DNA of 64,000 nt from Buchananella hordeovulneris (lineage in GTDB: Bacteria > Actinomycetota > Actinomycetes > Actinomycetales > Actinomycetaceae), in contig NZ_MQVS01000007.1 of assembly GCF_001907235.1 (NCBI RefSeq), positions 95,068 to 159,067 on the forward strand, written 5' to 3'. This document shows, in pieces, positions 45,368 to 55,600 of the stretch. The notes beneath the pieces are model-generated. The model worked only from the letters and a program-made list of their open reading frames with translations, made no database searches and was not told the DNA's origin. The position numbers and the translations under genes were made by a program. The first letter of the stretch is position 1, and each line of letters begins with the position of its first letter.

Positions 45368-47035
45368 GTGGAACCGCAGTCACTTGCTTTCGTGGTCTTA
45401 GCGATCCTCGTAGCGGTGTACGTGCTGCCGGCACTGCTGCGAGGCCACGATGTGCGCGCGAATATGCGGGGAGCTGACCGCTACTCCAGCCGCTTGCGGC
45501 TACTGAAGACTGATGAACCGCGTGGGACGCGCATCGCGGACGCCGCGAACGCGCGCCGTCCCCGCCTGCTGCCGGAAGGGAGTCGGCCCGTGATGTCACG
45601 TTCCACCATCACGGCCAAGCGCCGTACGGAAGCCAAGCAGGCCCTCGCCGAAGTGTTGCAGCACCGACAGGTCCGCGTGCGGGCCGTGAACACCGCCGCC
45701 TCCCGGTACCGGCTGTTGCTGTTCACGGCGGTGGTTACTTTCGGCAGTCTCGTTTACGTGGTGGCCCGCACCGGGGTGAGTGCCTGGACGCTCCTGCTCC
45801 CCGTGGCCGGTGCGGCCCTCGTCATGTGGGGCAACTTGAAGTTGCGTGCCGACTGGCGGGCCGAGGATACCCAGCTGCGGGCCGAAATCGCCGAGCACCG
45901 GCAAGTGGCTGGCATCCCCCCGGGGGTGACGGTACGGGTGCCGCACCGCAGCGAGCGCGAGACGGTGGTTGCCGCCAACCCCGGGCCTGGCCCGCGGGAG
46001 GGGGCAGCGAGGGCTGTGCCAACCCCGGCGGCGGGGACACGGATTGTCGCGCCCCCGACCCCGGCGGCCGGGGTGCGGGCCGCGGCGATGCCGACCCCGG
46101 CGGCCGGGGTGCGGGCCGTGGGCGGCAAGCAGGCACCTGCCGGCGGGCCGCGGCGCCCCCCGGTCCCTGCCGGGACTTGGCGCCCGCTATCCGAGGCAGC
46201 AGAGCTAACGGAGACCCAGGGCACCCCGGCGGCGGGGGACATCGCTGGCGAGCAACCCTCGGTCGACCAGCGTGCAGCGGAGCCGCGCGACAGCAAGCGG
46301 GCGGCGGGAAGTTCCGCCCGTCGGTGGTGGCGGCGCGCCGCGGCGGCCGACGAGCAGGCCTCCATCGTTCGGACCCCGGCGGCGGAACGGTCGTTTAGTC
46401 GCCAGGTGCCGCACGTCGAGCGGCCCGGCAGTGCGACTAACGGGACGCCGGTGGTCGGGATCGCGGTCGGTGGTCCGACGCCAACCCCCGCGGTCGGCCT
46501 GACCGTGGGCACGCCAGTGGGCGGAATCTCTATTGGCACGCCCGCAGCCGGGATGGCATTGGGGACCCCCGTCGCGGGGATCCCGGTAGGCGGGGCCACA
46601 CCGACGCCCGCCGCCGGTCTGACCGCGGGCGGGGCCACACCGACGCCCGCCGCCGGTCTCACGGTCGGTACGCCAGTGGCCGGGGTGCCTCTGGGGACGC
46701 CCGCCGCTGGCATGCCGGTGGCTGGGGCTGCGGCAACCCCCGCTGGTGGGGTCGCCGCGGTGGAGGGCGACGACAAGTCCTGGACTCCGCGGCCGGTGCC
46801 GCCGCCGCTGTACACGCTGCAGCCCGTCGTGCACCCCCGCACCGCCAGCCCTTACGAGGAGCCGACGTCGGTGGCGCAGGCCCCTGCGACGCCCGCCCGC
46901 GGCAACCAACCGCTGGAAATCTCGGCGCACGAGTTGGCCGAGGTCGAGCGGGCCTTGACCGGCCACTCGCAGCTGGAGGAGGCCACCCGGCGCTCCGTGG
47001 AGGACATCCTGGAGCGGCGCCGCGACTCGGCCTGA
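45368..47035 (+). CDS. GlpR-like membrane protein with TP-x-x-G repeats
   Basis: A 555-residue protein. Transmembrane helices lie at about 5-24, 113-134 and 139-157; between the first two is a basic cytosolic loop. Residues about 218-470 are dominated by a Gly-Thr-Pro repeat: TPAAGVR copies near 220-255, then alternating GTPxxG heptads and two GGATPTPAAGLT 13-mers. The last 55 residues (ISAHELAEVERALTGHSQLEEATRRS) are a conserved helix. Position after galU-glp-rimJ identifies it as the candidate membrane receptor GlpR of Glp. GTG start; the repeats are odd for the family. Confidence 0.78.
   Translation: MEPQSLAFVVLAILVAVYVLPALLRGHDVRANMRGADRYSSRLRLLKTDEPRGTRIADAANARRPRLLPEGSRPVMSRSTITAKRRTEAKQALAEVLQHRQVRVRAVNTAASRYRLLLFTAVVTFGSLVYVVARTGVSAWTLLLPVAGAALVMWGNLKLRADWRAEDTQLRAEIAEHRQVAGIPPGVTVRVPHRSERETVVAANPGPGPREGAARAVPTPAAGTRIVAPPTPAAGVRAAAMPTPAAGVRAVGGKQAPAGGPRRPPVPAGTWRPLSEAAELTETQGTPAAGDIAGEQPSVDQRAAEPRDSKRAAGSSARRWWRRAAAADEQASIVRTPAAERSFSRQVPHVERPGSATNGTPVVGIAVGGPTPTPAVGLTVGTPVGGISIGTPAAGMALGTPVAGIPVGGATPTPAAGLTAGGATPTPAAGLTVGTPVAGVPLGTPAAGMPVAGAAATPAGGVAAVEGDDKSWTPRPVPPPLYTLQPVVHPRTASPYEEPTSVAQAPATPARGNQPLEISAHELAEVERALTGHSQLEEATRRSVEDILERRRDSA
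46591..46668 (+). repeat. Tandem 39-bp repeat coding for GGATPTPAAGLTx
   Basis: Two near-identical 39-bp units (start at 46591 and 46630) inside the GlpR-like gene. They change the protein length by 13 residues per copy and are a likely slippage site. Confidence 0.75.
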
Positions 47036-47048
47036 ACAGACACGTGGC

Positions 47049-47090
47049 GGGGGTCCGAGCGGTGTGCTCGGGCCCCCGCTGTTTGTTTTG
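47049..47090 (+). terminator. Rho-independent terminator after glpR
   Basis: 12-bp arms GGGGGTCCGAGC / GCTCGGGCCCCC (one G-T pair), loop GGTGT, then GCTGTTTGTTTTG. Confidence 0.9.
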
Positions 47091-47212
47091 TGGGCGGGGT
47101 GGGGCGGTAGGCGAGTGCCGGGGCCGGGAGGCGACGCAGGCGGGTGTGACTAGTGCCGCGTTGGGCGCATTGGCGTGAGGTCCGGGAGAGCTGCTATGCT
47201 GTGTGGGCACTT

Positions 47213-47288
47213 GGGGCTATGGCGCAGTTGGTAGCGCGTCTCGTTCGCAATGAGAAGGTCGGGGGTTCGAATCCCCCTAGCTCCACCA
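47213..47288 (+). tRNA. tRNA-Ala (anticodon CGC), integration target
   Basis: Acceptor GGGGCTA pairs with TAGCTCC (one G-T), D-arm GCGC/GCGC, anticodon loop TTCGCAA, T-arm GGGGG-TTCGAAT-CCCCC, discriminator A and an encoded CCA. Its 3' flank is duplicated at 58,254, so this gene is the left boundary of a genomic island. Confidence 0.95.
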
Positions 47289-47355
47289 ATACCTATTGTG
47301 ACAAGGCCGAGGCCGCTGATGCGGTCTCGGCATTGTCGCGTCTGGGCGGGCGGGG
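47282..47355 (+). repeat. Direct repeat, left copy (putative attL)
   Basis: From 47282 (last bases of tRNA-Ala) the sequence matches 58254 onward: 49 of 50 bases identical, then about 19 of the next 24. The copy includes the hairpin that ends the tRNA transcript, here with a mismatch in the stem. Confidence 0.85.
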
Positions 47356-47384
47356 ACCGAGGCGGGTGGCAGGGGCACTGGTTT

Positions 47385-48053
47385 TCATGCGCGGGCCGCC
47401 ATCGTCGTGTTGTCGGAGCAGAACGTCGCCATGGTGAAGTGGTTGTCCTCGCCGGGGGTCTCCAATTCGTCGATGACGGCAATAGCGAAGTCCGCAGCAC
47501 TGATCCGAGAAGTTCCGTGCTCGTCCACGAGTAGTGTCTGCGCGCCTCGTTTGTACTGTCCCGTGCGAGGTCCCTGTTCAAAGATCGCTGGTGGGCTGAC
47601 GTACGTCCACAGGTCATACGGGTACTTCTGACAAGCGGCGAACTGGTCCAAGCTCGCCTGCGCGATGGTGCGCCAAGCTGCAGGAATGTAGGCGGGGTCG
47701 TCGAAGACTCGGTGGCCTGGCACAGTGGGGGACCACAGGGGTGCCGCCCCGCCCACCACGATCACGCGAACATCGTGGAGCCGGGCGGTATCAAGCACGT
47801 TCTGAGTCAGGGCAGGCAGAGTGCTCTCTTTGCCCGGCGCGGGGCGGACAGCGACAACGGCCGCGTCGGTGTCACTCAGAGCTGCGGCTACTGAGGCAGT
47901 GTCTGCGACGTCGACGGCTCGGTATTCGACGCGGGGTGCTCCGTCCTCGCGCGGGTGGCGGGACACGGCGAGGACCCGGTGCCCGCGTCGTGCGGCTTCT
48001 TCGGTGATGGCCGAACCTGCCATGCCAGTTGCTCCGAATATTACGATCTTCAT
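47385..48053 (-). CDS. NAD(P)-binding protein, NmrA/SDR-like
   Basis: A 222-residue Rossmann protein with the dinucleotide motif VIFGATGMAGSAI at the N-terminus and a short VIVVGGAAPLWSP strand, in the atypical SDR group often called NAD(P)H-binding. It has no clear catalytic Tyr-Lys. It overlaps the EamA gene by 4 bp (ATGA) and is last in that operon. Together with LysR the module looks like a small stress or detoxification cassette carried by the island. Confidence 0.85.
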   Translation of the reverse strand: MKIVIFGATGMAGSAITEEAARRGHRVLAVSRHPREDGAPRVEYRAVDVADTASVAAALSDTDAAVVAVRPAPGKESTLPALTQNVLDTARLHDVRVIVVGGAAPLWSPTVPGHRVFDDPAYIPAAWRTIAQASLDQFAACQKYPYDLWTYVSPPAIFEQGPRTGQYKRGAQTLLVDEHGTSRISAADFAIAVIDELETPGEDNHFTMATFCSDNTTMAARA

Positions 48054-48967
48054 GTGTTGTCCTTTCGTCGATTGGGTGGGGGAAGTTGCCCCGACACCAG
48101 TGCGGCAAGCGCCGTAGCGAAGCCGAGAACCTGGACCTTGGTGAGCGTTTCACCCGCGATGAGTGCCCCCAATGCCGCAGCGGTCAGGGGCGAGAGCAGT
48201 CCGAGCAAGGCGGTCGGCGTGACGGGTAGATGACGGATACCCGCGAACCAGATCGTGTACGTCAGCAGCGCCCCAACGAGCCCAAGCCACGCGTATCCGG
48301 CGAGCGCGGCGGCGTCGATGTCGGCTGGGATGCCATCGATCACCAGCGCGGGCAGCAGCAAGATCAGCCCGGCTCCGGTGAGTTGCCATCCAGCCAGTCC
48401 GACGGCGCTCACGTGCACTGGACGTCCCCACTTCTTGGTGAGTACGACGCCGGTCCCCATCGATACAGCACCCATGAGACCGGCCATTACCCCGAGCGGA
48501 TCCAGCGCGGCCTCCGGACCGAGGACCACAAGGCCCACTCCCGTCATGCCGACCACGCCCCACAGCAGCCGCCAACCAGAAAGCCGCTCGTGCAGGAGCA
48601 CGACGGCGAGGAGCGCAATCACGATCGGCTGCACGGCACCCAAGGTGGCAGCGACTCCACCGGGCAGACGCTGAGCTGCCACGAACAACAAGGGAAAGAA
48701 CGCCCCCATGTTCAGTCCGCCGAGCATCATGCTCTTCCACCACCAGTCGTCGCGGGGGAGCTGGCGGGCAATCGCCAGGGCGATCAGCCCGGCCGGCAGG
48801 GTGCGCATCAGGGCGGCAAACAATTGATGCCCCGGTGGGAGCAAGTGGGTGGTGACAATATAGGTCGTTCCCCAGACCGTCGGCGCAAGCGCCGTCGCAG
48901 CGATCCAACCAGTAGGCGCTGCAGGGTTTGGCACGCTGTCCGTATCAAGTGTTGTCGCGGTGGTCAT
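48050..48967 (-). CDS. EamA-family (DMT) transporter
   Basis: A 305-residue transporter with about ten helices in two EamA repeats (GWIAATALAPTVWGTTYIVTTHLLP; LGAVQPIVIALLAVVLLHERL; ALLGLLSPLTAAALGALIAGETL). It would export amino acids, nucleosides or other small molecules. The ATG at 48967 is preceded by GAGTGAGG at a good spacing; ATG 48976 is an alternative. Divergent from the LysR gene. Confidence 0.87.
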   Translation of the reverse strand: MTTATTLDTDSVPNPAAPTGWIAATALAPTVWGTTYIVTTHLLPPGHQLFAALMRTLPAGLIALAIARQLPRDDWWWKSMMLGGLNMGAFFPLLFVAAQRLPGGVAATLGAVQPIVIALLAVVLLHERLSGWRLLWGVVGMTGVGLVVLGPEAALDPLGVMAGLMGAVSMGTGVVLTKKWGRPVHVSAVGLAGWQLTGAGLILLLPALVIDGIPADIDAAALAGYAWLGLVGALLTYTIWFAGIRHLPVTPTALLGLLSPLTAAALGALIAGETLTKVQVLGFATALAALVSGQLPPPNRRKDNT

Positions 48968-49046
48968 GTGTTCCATCCTCACTCCAGCGAAACCATGAGT
49001 CCAACACATGCTTGTCATTCCTGGCATGCACATGGATCATGAATAG

Positions 49047-49967
49047 ATGGAGTTGCAGCAGATGCGTTATGCCGTGGCAGTCGCAGAGGAGCGGAATTTC
49101 ACCCGAGCAGCTGAGCGATGCTTCGTGGTCCAGTCGGCGCTCAGCCACCAGATCAAGGCACTTGAAAGGGAAATCGGGATCCAGCTCTTCGCGCGCACGT
49201 CACGCCGTGTGGAACTGACCCCGGCGGGTGAGGCCTTCGTGCGGGCGGCACGGCAAAGCTTGGTTGCTGCCGAACGTGCCGTCACCGACGCTGCCGCCGC
49301 AACTGGCCAGATCCAAGGCGCACTGAACATCGGAGTGATTCCCACCGTTACGGCCGTCGACGTACCGCACCTGCTCGCGGCCTTTCACTCTAAACACCCT
49401 GCGGTTCGCATCGCGCTACGCACCGGAGGTAGTGAGAAGTTCTTGAGCGATATTCGCGCCGGTCAGCTCGACGTCGCCTTCCTTGGGCTGGCCGAATGTA
49501 CACCTCCGCAACGGGTAGCCACTCAGGAGCTTTCGCGAGAAGCCCTGGTCGCGGTATTGCCAGCGGCACACCCACTGGCGTCGAGCACACGCGTGACGCT
49601 GGAGGACCTTGCGAATGAACGCTTCGTCGACTTTCCCAGCGGAACTGCTGGCCGGGCACAGACCGACCTTGCCTTCAGTGCCGTCGGCTTGCAACGCGAG
49701 GTAGCGTTCGAAGCGATGAGTATCGACCTCATCCTCGGGCTAATCCGCAACGGAATGGCAGCCGGTCTCCTGTCCGCCCACGTTGTCCCCGCAGACCACA
49801 CGCTGGCGGCAATCACCGTGAAGGATGCCCCGAGGCGAGTGGAATACCTTGCCTGGAACGACTTCAACCCCAGTCCCGCCACCACTGCGTTCCTTGATGC
49901 CGTCGCCCTCCACCTATCAGCGCGCGCCGAGCATTGCGCAGTCCATGACTTTGAGTCGCCAACCTGA
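49047..49967 (+). CDS. LysR-type transcriptional regulator
   Basis: A 306-residue regulator: winged-helix domain at 1-60 (MRYAVAVAEERNFTRAAERCFVVQSALSHQIKALE) and an effector domain to the C-terminus. It diverges from the EamA operon, with a 79-bp shared interval, the classic LysR arrangement for controlling the neighbouring transporter. Confidence 0.92.
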   Translation: MELQQMRYAVAVAEERNFTRAAERCFVVQSALSHQIKALEREIGIQLFARTSRRVELTPAGEAFVRAARQSLVAAERAVTDAAAATGQIQGALNIGVIPTVTAVDVPHLLAAFHSKHPAVRIALRTGGSEKFLSDIRAGQLDVAFLGLAECTPPQRVATQELSREALVAVLPAAHPLASSTRVTLEDLANERFVDFPSGTAGRAQTDLAFSAVGLQREVAFEAMSIDLILGLIRNGMAAGLLSAHVVPADHTLAAITVKDAPRRVEYLAWNDFNPSPATTAFLDAVALHLSARAEHCAVHDFESPT

Positions 49968-50193
49968 CATCTACCTGCGCAACCACTGTGGATGGTGCGG
50001 TTGTACGGGTCGACGTGACAGGTTTGATCCCGACGTCGTTTCTGCACTTCGATTCCCGCGCAGGGGCTCCGCGCCTTCGGCGTGACATGGGAGGCGCTGA
50101 AGTTGGGACGGGACCAGAACCGGCTGGTCGCCGAGCAGTTGGACAGCGGAACTGACCGTCGAGTGGCGCACCTGAGACAGTCAGCAGCTCGGA

Positions 50194-52433
50194 GTGGATG
50201 CCACCGCGCAGGAGCGTCAAGCCTTCACGGCCATGGTTGTCTACGTTGCTGAACAGGCTTTCTTGCATCTGACCCCATTCGAGCTAGCGGTTAGCCCGGT
50301 GAAGTTCCGTTGCCTCGGCAGGACTAGTGTGTTCGGACCGAAACACTCGGCCATCTTCTCCTCCCAGCCCCTTCTGGCTGCCGAAGATCTCCTCCTGCAG
50401 CGGGCCCGGGCCACCACCGGCCCAAGTGCCGACCTGGCCACCGTCGAAACGGTCACGAGCAAGCTTTACGCCGAGGGGCGGATGCCCGGTCTTGACTAGT
50501 CAGCAACCTTGGTGTCGATCGCGGTGTCTAGCCGGACTGTTGGTGTGTGGGTGAGGGCGACGAGGGCTGGGAAAAGAACGGCAATGAATTCGCTGCGCCG
50601 GGCGTGGGAGACCTCGCATGGTGCCGGGTGAGTGGTGGGGTTGGTCCCGTCGGCGGTGGCGGCGCAGGTGCTGGCCGACGATCTGGGGATCGTCATAGAG
50701 AACACGGCGACGTGGTGGACCACCCACCAACACACCGGCGCCACCTTCCAGGCCGGGCAGCTGGTCATCATCGACGAAGCCTCCCTCGCCGACGCCCTCT
50801 CCCTAGACCGCATCACGCAGGCTGCACAGGAGGCAGGGGCGAAGGTGCTGCTGGTGGGTGACTACGCGCAGCTCCAGTCCGGCGATGCCGACAGTGCGTT
50901 CAGCCTGTTGATCCACGACCGTGACGATGCCCCCGAGCTGGTCGCTGTCCATCGCTTCACCCTCGCTGGGAGAAGACCGCGTCCTTGGAGTTGCGGCACG
51001 GCCGCACCCCGATCATCGACACCTACCTGGCACACGATCGCATCCACGATGGTGACGCCGAGGCCATGACCGATGCCGCCTACACCGCCTGGCGCCACGA
51101 CCGACAGTCGGGTTTGGCGTCGGTGCTGATCACCGAAACCCGCGAGAACATCACCGCCCTCAACGTCCACGCCCGCGCCGACCCCATCCTGGACGGCACG
51201 TTGAAGCCTGGCCCCGAAATCACCCTGTCCGACGGATCGGCAGCGAGCGTGGGGGACACGATCATCGCCCGCCGCAACGATCGGCGGCTGCGGAACTGGC
51301 ACGGCTGGGTCTGCAACGGCCAAACCTGGACTATCACCGCAGTTCGGGACGATGGGTCGGTCACGATCCGCCCACCCGGTAGCCGGTTCGGCAACAGCAT
51401 CGTCTTGTCCGCCGATTATGTGGCTGAGCACGTCGACCTCGGCTACGCTGTCACTGCCCACCGCGTCCAAGGCATCACCACCGACACCGCCCACGTTCTG
51501 GTTGAACTCACGACAACGCGGGAGAACATGTGCATGGCGATGACACGTGGGTGGGAGTCGAACCGTGCCTACGTCGTCCTTGACCAGCCGGATGATCATG
51601 CCACGGCGTATCCGGGCGACAATCCCGACGCCACCGCCCGTACGGTCCTATACGGCATGCTGCAGCATTCGGGTGCTGAGTTGTCGGTGTGCGAGACTAC
51701 CACCGCCGAGCAGGACCGGTGGGGCTTGATCGCCCAACTTACCGCCGAATATGGGACCATCGCCGCCGCCCAACACGATCGCTGGGCAAACCTCATCACC
51801 ACCAGCGGCCTCACCATCGACCAAGCGCTAGCCGTCATCGACTCAGACGCTTTCGGCGCCCTGGCGGCAGAACTGCGCCGGGCCGAAGCCAACCACCACA
51901 GCGGTGTCACCCTCCTGCCACGCCTCATTCGGGCTCGTGGGTTTGCCGACGCCGACGACATCGCCTCCGTCATCCACCACCGCTTGGCGAACGCCACCGC
52001 TCGACCCGCCGGCTCCGGCCGCACACGACGGACGCCGCGTCTCATCGCTGGGCTGATTCCCGAAGCCGGCGGCCCCATGACCCCCGACATGCAACGGGCC
52101 CTGACCGAGCGTCGCCACCTCATCGAAACCCGAGCAGAAGCCGTCCTCGACACCGCCCTCCACACCCACGAGCTATGGGTTACAGCACTCGGTCCGATCC
52201 CCGCCAGCGGGCGGGAGCGGCAGCAGTGGCGTCGCCGCGCCCTGGTTGTGGCCGCCTACCGTGACCGGTACCAGATCACCGACTCGGCCCCGCTCGGCGC
52301 CCAGCCCGAAGGCACAGCGCAGAGGATCGACCGCGCCCGCGCAGAAACCGCGCTCCGAACGCTGACCCGCCCGACCTTCCACGACGAGCGCCGGCGGCCC
52401 GCCAATCAGGCGACGCAGCACCTCGACCTGTAA
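50194..52433 (+). pseudogene. Decayed TraA/MobF relaxase-helicase
   Basis: Pieces of one conjugative relaxase-helicase read in more than one frame. 50194-50499 holds the middle of the protein (SVFGPKHSAIFSSQPLLAAED, RARATTGPSADLATVE); the Walker A region between 50500 and 50630 is destroyed; 50632-50969 continues with VPSAVAAQVLADDLGIV, a Walker-B-like LVIIDEASLADA and VGDYAQLQSGD; a one-base shift near 50970 moves VHRFTLA into WEKTASLELRHGR, and 50985-52433 carries GYAVTAHRVQGITTDTAH (motif V/VI region) and the C-terminal tail. The N-terminal relaxase domain is missing. The island therefore lost self-transfer. Confidence 0.8.
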
Positions 52434-52681
52434 TCACGCGGCATTTGAAGTGGGGGTCTCCCAGCAGCCAAGGCGGCGACCGTGCGTGAACGTCGAGGCT
52501 GGACAGCACGGCTTGGGATTGCTTGCGGCGGGCTCGTCAGATGGCCAGGGCCGGGCCGCCCAACGCGGCGACTGCGCTTCTCAACCGCACCTACGCCGTC
52601 ACTCCAGTTCTTCCCAGAGGCCAGTCGCAGACTGCCTCGTCGGCGGCTAGCGTTTGTATCCGGCAGAAATATCCTTGAGTC

Positions 52682-55600
52682 ATGACGACAGATCGTGCGG
52701 CGAGTTCCTACTCCACGGGTGGTGGAGGCGTCGTCCTGGAGCACCGCTACGCTGCGACGCTCCTCGCGCGATTGCTCGTCGGAGCCCCTTGCGCAGAGAT
52801 CGGCGACAACATCGAACTGATCAAGGTACGCCTTCAGGCGAGTGACATCAGCGCCGTTGACGACATCGTCCTCGAGGGTAAAGCGCCCGACGGGGCGCTC
52901 CATCGAGCCTCTATCGGAGTTCGTCGTGATCCAGCCCTCAACTCCAGCGACACAGCCTCAGTTCCTCTCATTCGCGCCTTCTTGGCGGTTGTCACGGAGC
53001 ACTGGGACGAAGTGTCAGCTGGGCGATGGTCGCTGGTGCTGGCGGTGGCCGGGTCGAGACAGGCGTTCGGGCAGGTAGCGGCGCTCTCGGTGATTGCCCG
53101 GTCGGTTTCCAACGCCGACGACTTCGACGCCGCCGTGAATCGCACCGGAGCCGCCAACGCTGGTACACGGCAACGCCTGGCGCACCTGAAGGAGCTGGTT
53201 GTCGCCGCCGCAGCCGAGGGCATCGACCTAGCCGACCTCGGCGCGGACGAGCTCGTTTGGAGACTGCTGTCGAGCCTGTCCGTTCGCACCTTGAGGCTTG
53301 AAGGAACCGACACATCTGACCGATCGTCTGCTGTCGCAGTCCTCCAGGGGGCCGTCCTTAATGGAACGTCGGCAACGGCGGAGGCCGTACTGCACCGGCT
53401 TGCTGAACTCGTCGACGAGTACGCCCCGTCTGGCGCGCAGGTGACGGGTGCGATGTTGCGCCGCCGCCTTACTACCTATCCGCTGAAGCAGTTCGGGCCT
53501 CACCAACGCGCCTGGGCGATCGTCGAACGACTCGATGGTCTCCTACGCCAGCAGACCCGTTCGACCATTTCTGCTGGGACCGAGTCGGTTCATCTTCAGC
53601 GCGACGAAGCTGTCGAAGCGCTCCGGCGGTCGATGGAGGCCTGTGCCGATGCAGGCGGGCTGCTCATAGTGACGGGCGAGCCAGACGTCGGCAAGTCTGC
53701 GCTCTCGGTCGCAGTCGGGGACTTGCTGCGCGCCAACGGAGCGTTCGTCGCGGGTATGAGCCTCCGAGACGTTCGCGGCAGTGTCCTTGAGTTCGAGGGT
53801 CAACTCGGCGGAGTGGCTCTGGCCGACCTTTTCGGCGGCGCGCCGACCGCCACGGCGCGGCTGCTCGTGGTCGACGGGTGCGAAGCAGTCTTGGAGGGCC
53901 ACGAGTCGCTCTTCACGGAGCTGGCTGCGTCCGCAATGAAACAATCCATCGGCGTCGTGGCAGTGACGCGGTCCGACGGGGCGAAGTTCGTGGAGGCTGT
54001 ATTGCAGCGGGTGGCCGATACGGTGGATCCCCTCCAGAAGGTGCAGACCCATGTGGTCCAGGAACTCACCCAGGCAGAACGCGCGCTCCTCGCCGAACGC
54101 ATCCCCGGGCTAACCCGAGTCAACGAAAACGCCAAATCCAACTGGTTGCTTGGGCGCCCGGGGCTGGTCGACGCCTTACTGCGTTCCGGCCGGCCCATCG
54201 AGCCCGATCGTCTCCTCTGCGAGGCGGACGTCTACGTCGCCGTTTGGAACGGCCTCGTGCTCCGCGATGGGACGCATAGACCGGGTACTGCGCCGCCCGA
54301 GGAGCGCGAAGACGCAACCCTCACGGTCGCTCGGCGGCGTCTCGGCGCGCAGGAGGCAAATCCTACTTCCGCCGCCGTCAGGGAGCTGCGTTCCGACGGG
54401 GTCTTCCGTGCCGACGTAAACCCTGCCCTCTCTCAAGGGCCTGACTTCTCGACAGACCTGTACCGCGACTTCGCGTTATGCAGACTCTTCCTGAAAGTCG
54501 GATGGACGCCACTCACCGAGAACGCGGCTCCCCGCTGGACGATTCGGGCAGCGAGGTTGGCGTGCGAAGCGCGCCTGGCGAACCTAGGTGATCGAACACG
54601 CCGTCAAGTCTGGGATGAGCTGGCCGAGGAGTTCAACGCCATAGCCGCTGGCGAAGGGATCCGATGGAGAGAGGTCCCCGTCGAAGCCCTCCTAACCGTC
54701 GGCGATGCACGCCAAGCGATCGGGGAGCTCTGGGACGTACTCCAACGAGGAGAGGATCTCGACGCGCTGTTGCGCCTCGCGGCTTCGCGATACGGAGGCG
54801 TGTTCGGTGACCGGTTCGCATTGGCTCCCATTGTTGAGGTTGCCTTCTGTGAAGGTAGAGACCTCGGGCGGCCGCAGGCTGGCACGCGCGACACTCAGCA
54901 CAAACGTGTCCAGGAACTGGTACTCGCGTGGTTGCGCGGCATGGCTCACGCCGGCACAGGTCCTGACCCTCTCCGTCAGCGAGTGCGTGAAACGATCCTC
55001 GGACAGGACCGGCCCCTGTATGACGAGTTCGCAATCCAAGCTCTAGCCGCACTGGGTGAAGATCTCAACGATGCCGCTGCCTCGTGGCTGCGCACAGTCG
55101 CGCGCGAGCGGCCGAATTCACTTCACGAGATCCCCGAGTCACCGTCCTCGGCGCTCGCTTTGGCGTCAATCGACCCCGACCTCCTCCTTGAACTCACCGA
55201 GGCCTACTACATCGAGCAGCCCCAACCAGAAGACACTGAACTCGGGTGGGCCGGTCTGAAGGGCCGCAGCCATCTCGACGACGGGATCCGCGACTTCGGA
55301 CATGGCAACAAATTCGGGTTCGGGCCGCCTAGTGCCGCCTGGTACTTCGGGCCCTTCTTCAGGCTGCTGAACCTAAGGCCGCTCAAGACCATCGCGTTCA
55401 TAAACCGGATGCTCAACCAGGCGGCTTTCTATCGCGTCACAGACGAGACTCAGACTCTGACCGCCGGCGTTGACTGGAGCAGCTATCCGGGCGCGTCGCT
55501 GCATCTGACTGCCAAGAGCGGGCAGCGGCATTACGTCGGAGACTCCCACGTGTGGAGTTGGTACCGCGGCACCAGTGTCGGTCCCTACTCGTGCATGAGC

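Noticed and set aside
46020..46760. Repeat-rich stretch considered as a CRISPR array
   Set aside because: Repeats are in frame, contiguous without spacers and code for TPxxG units; no cas genes are nearby.
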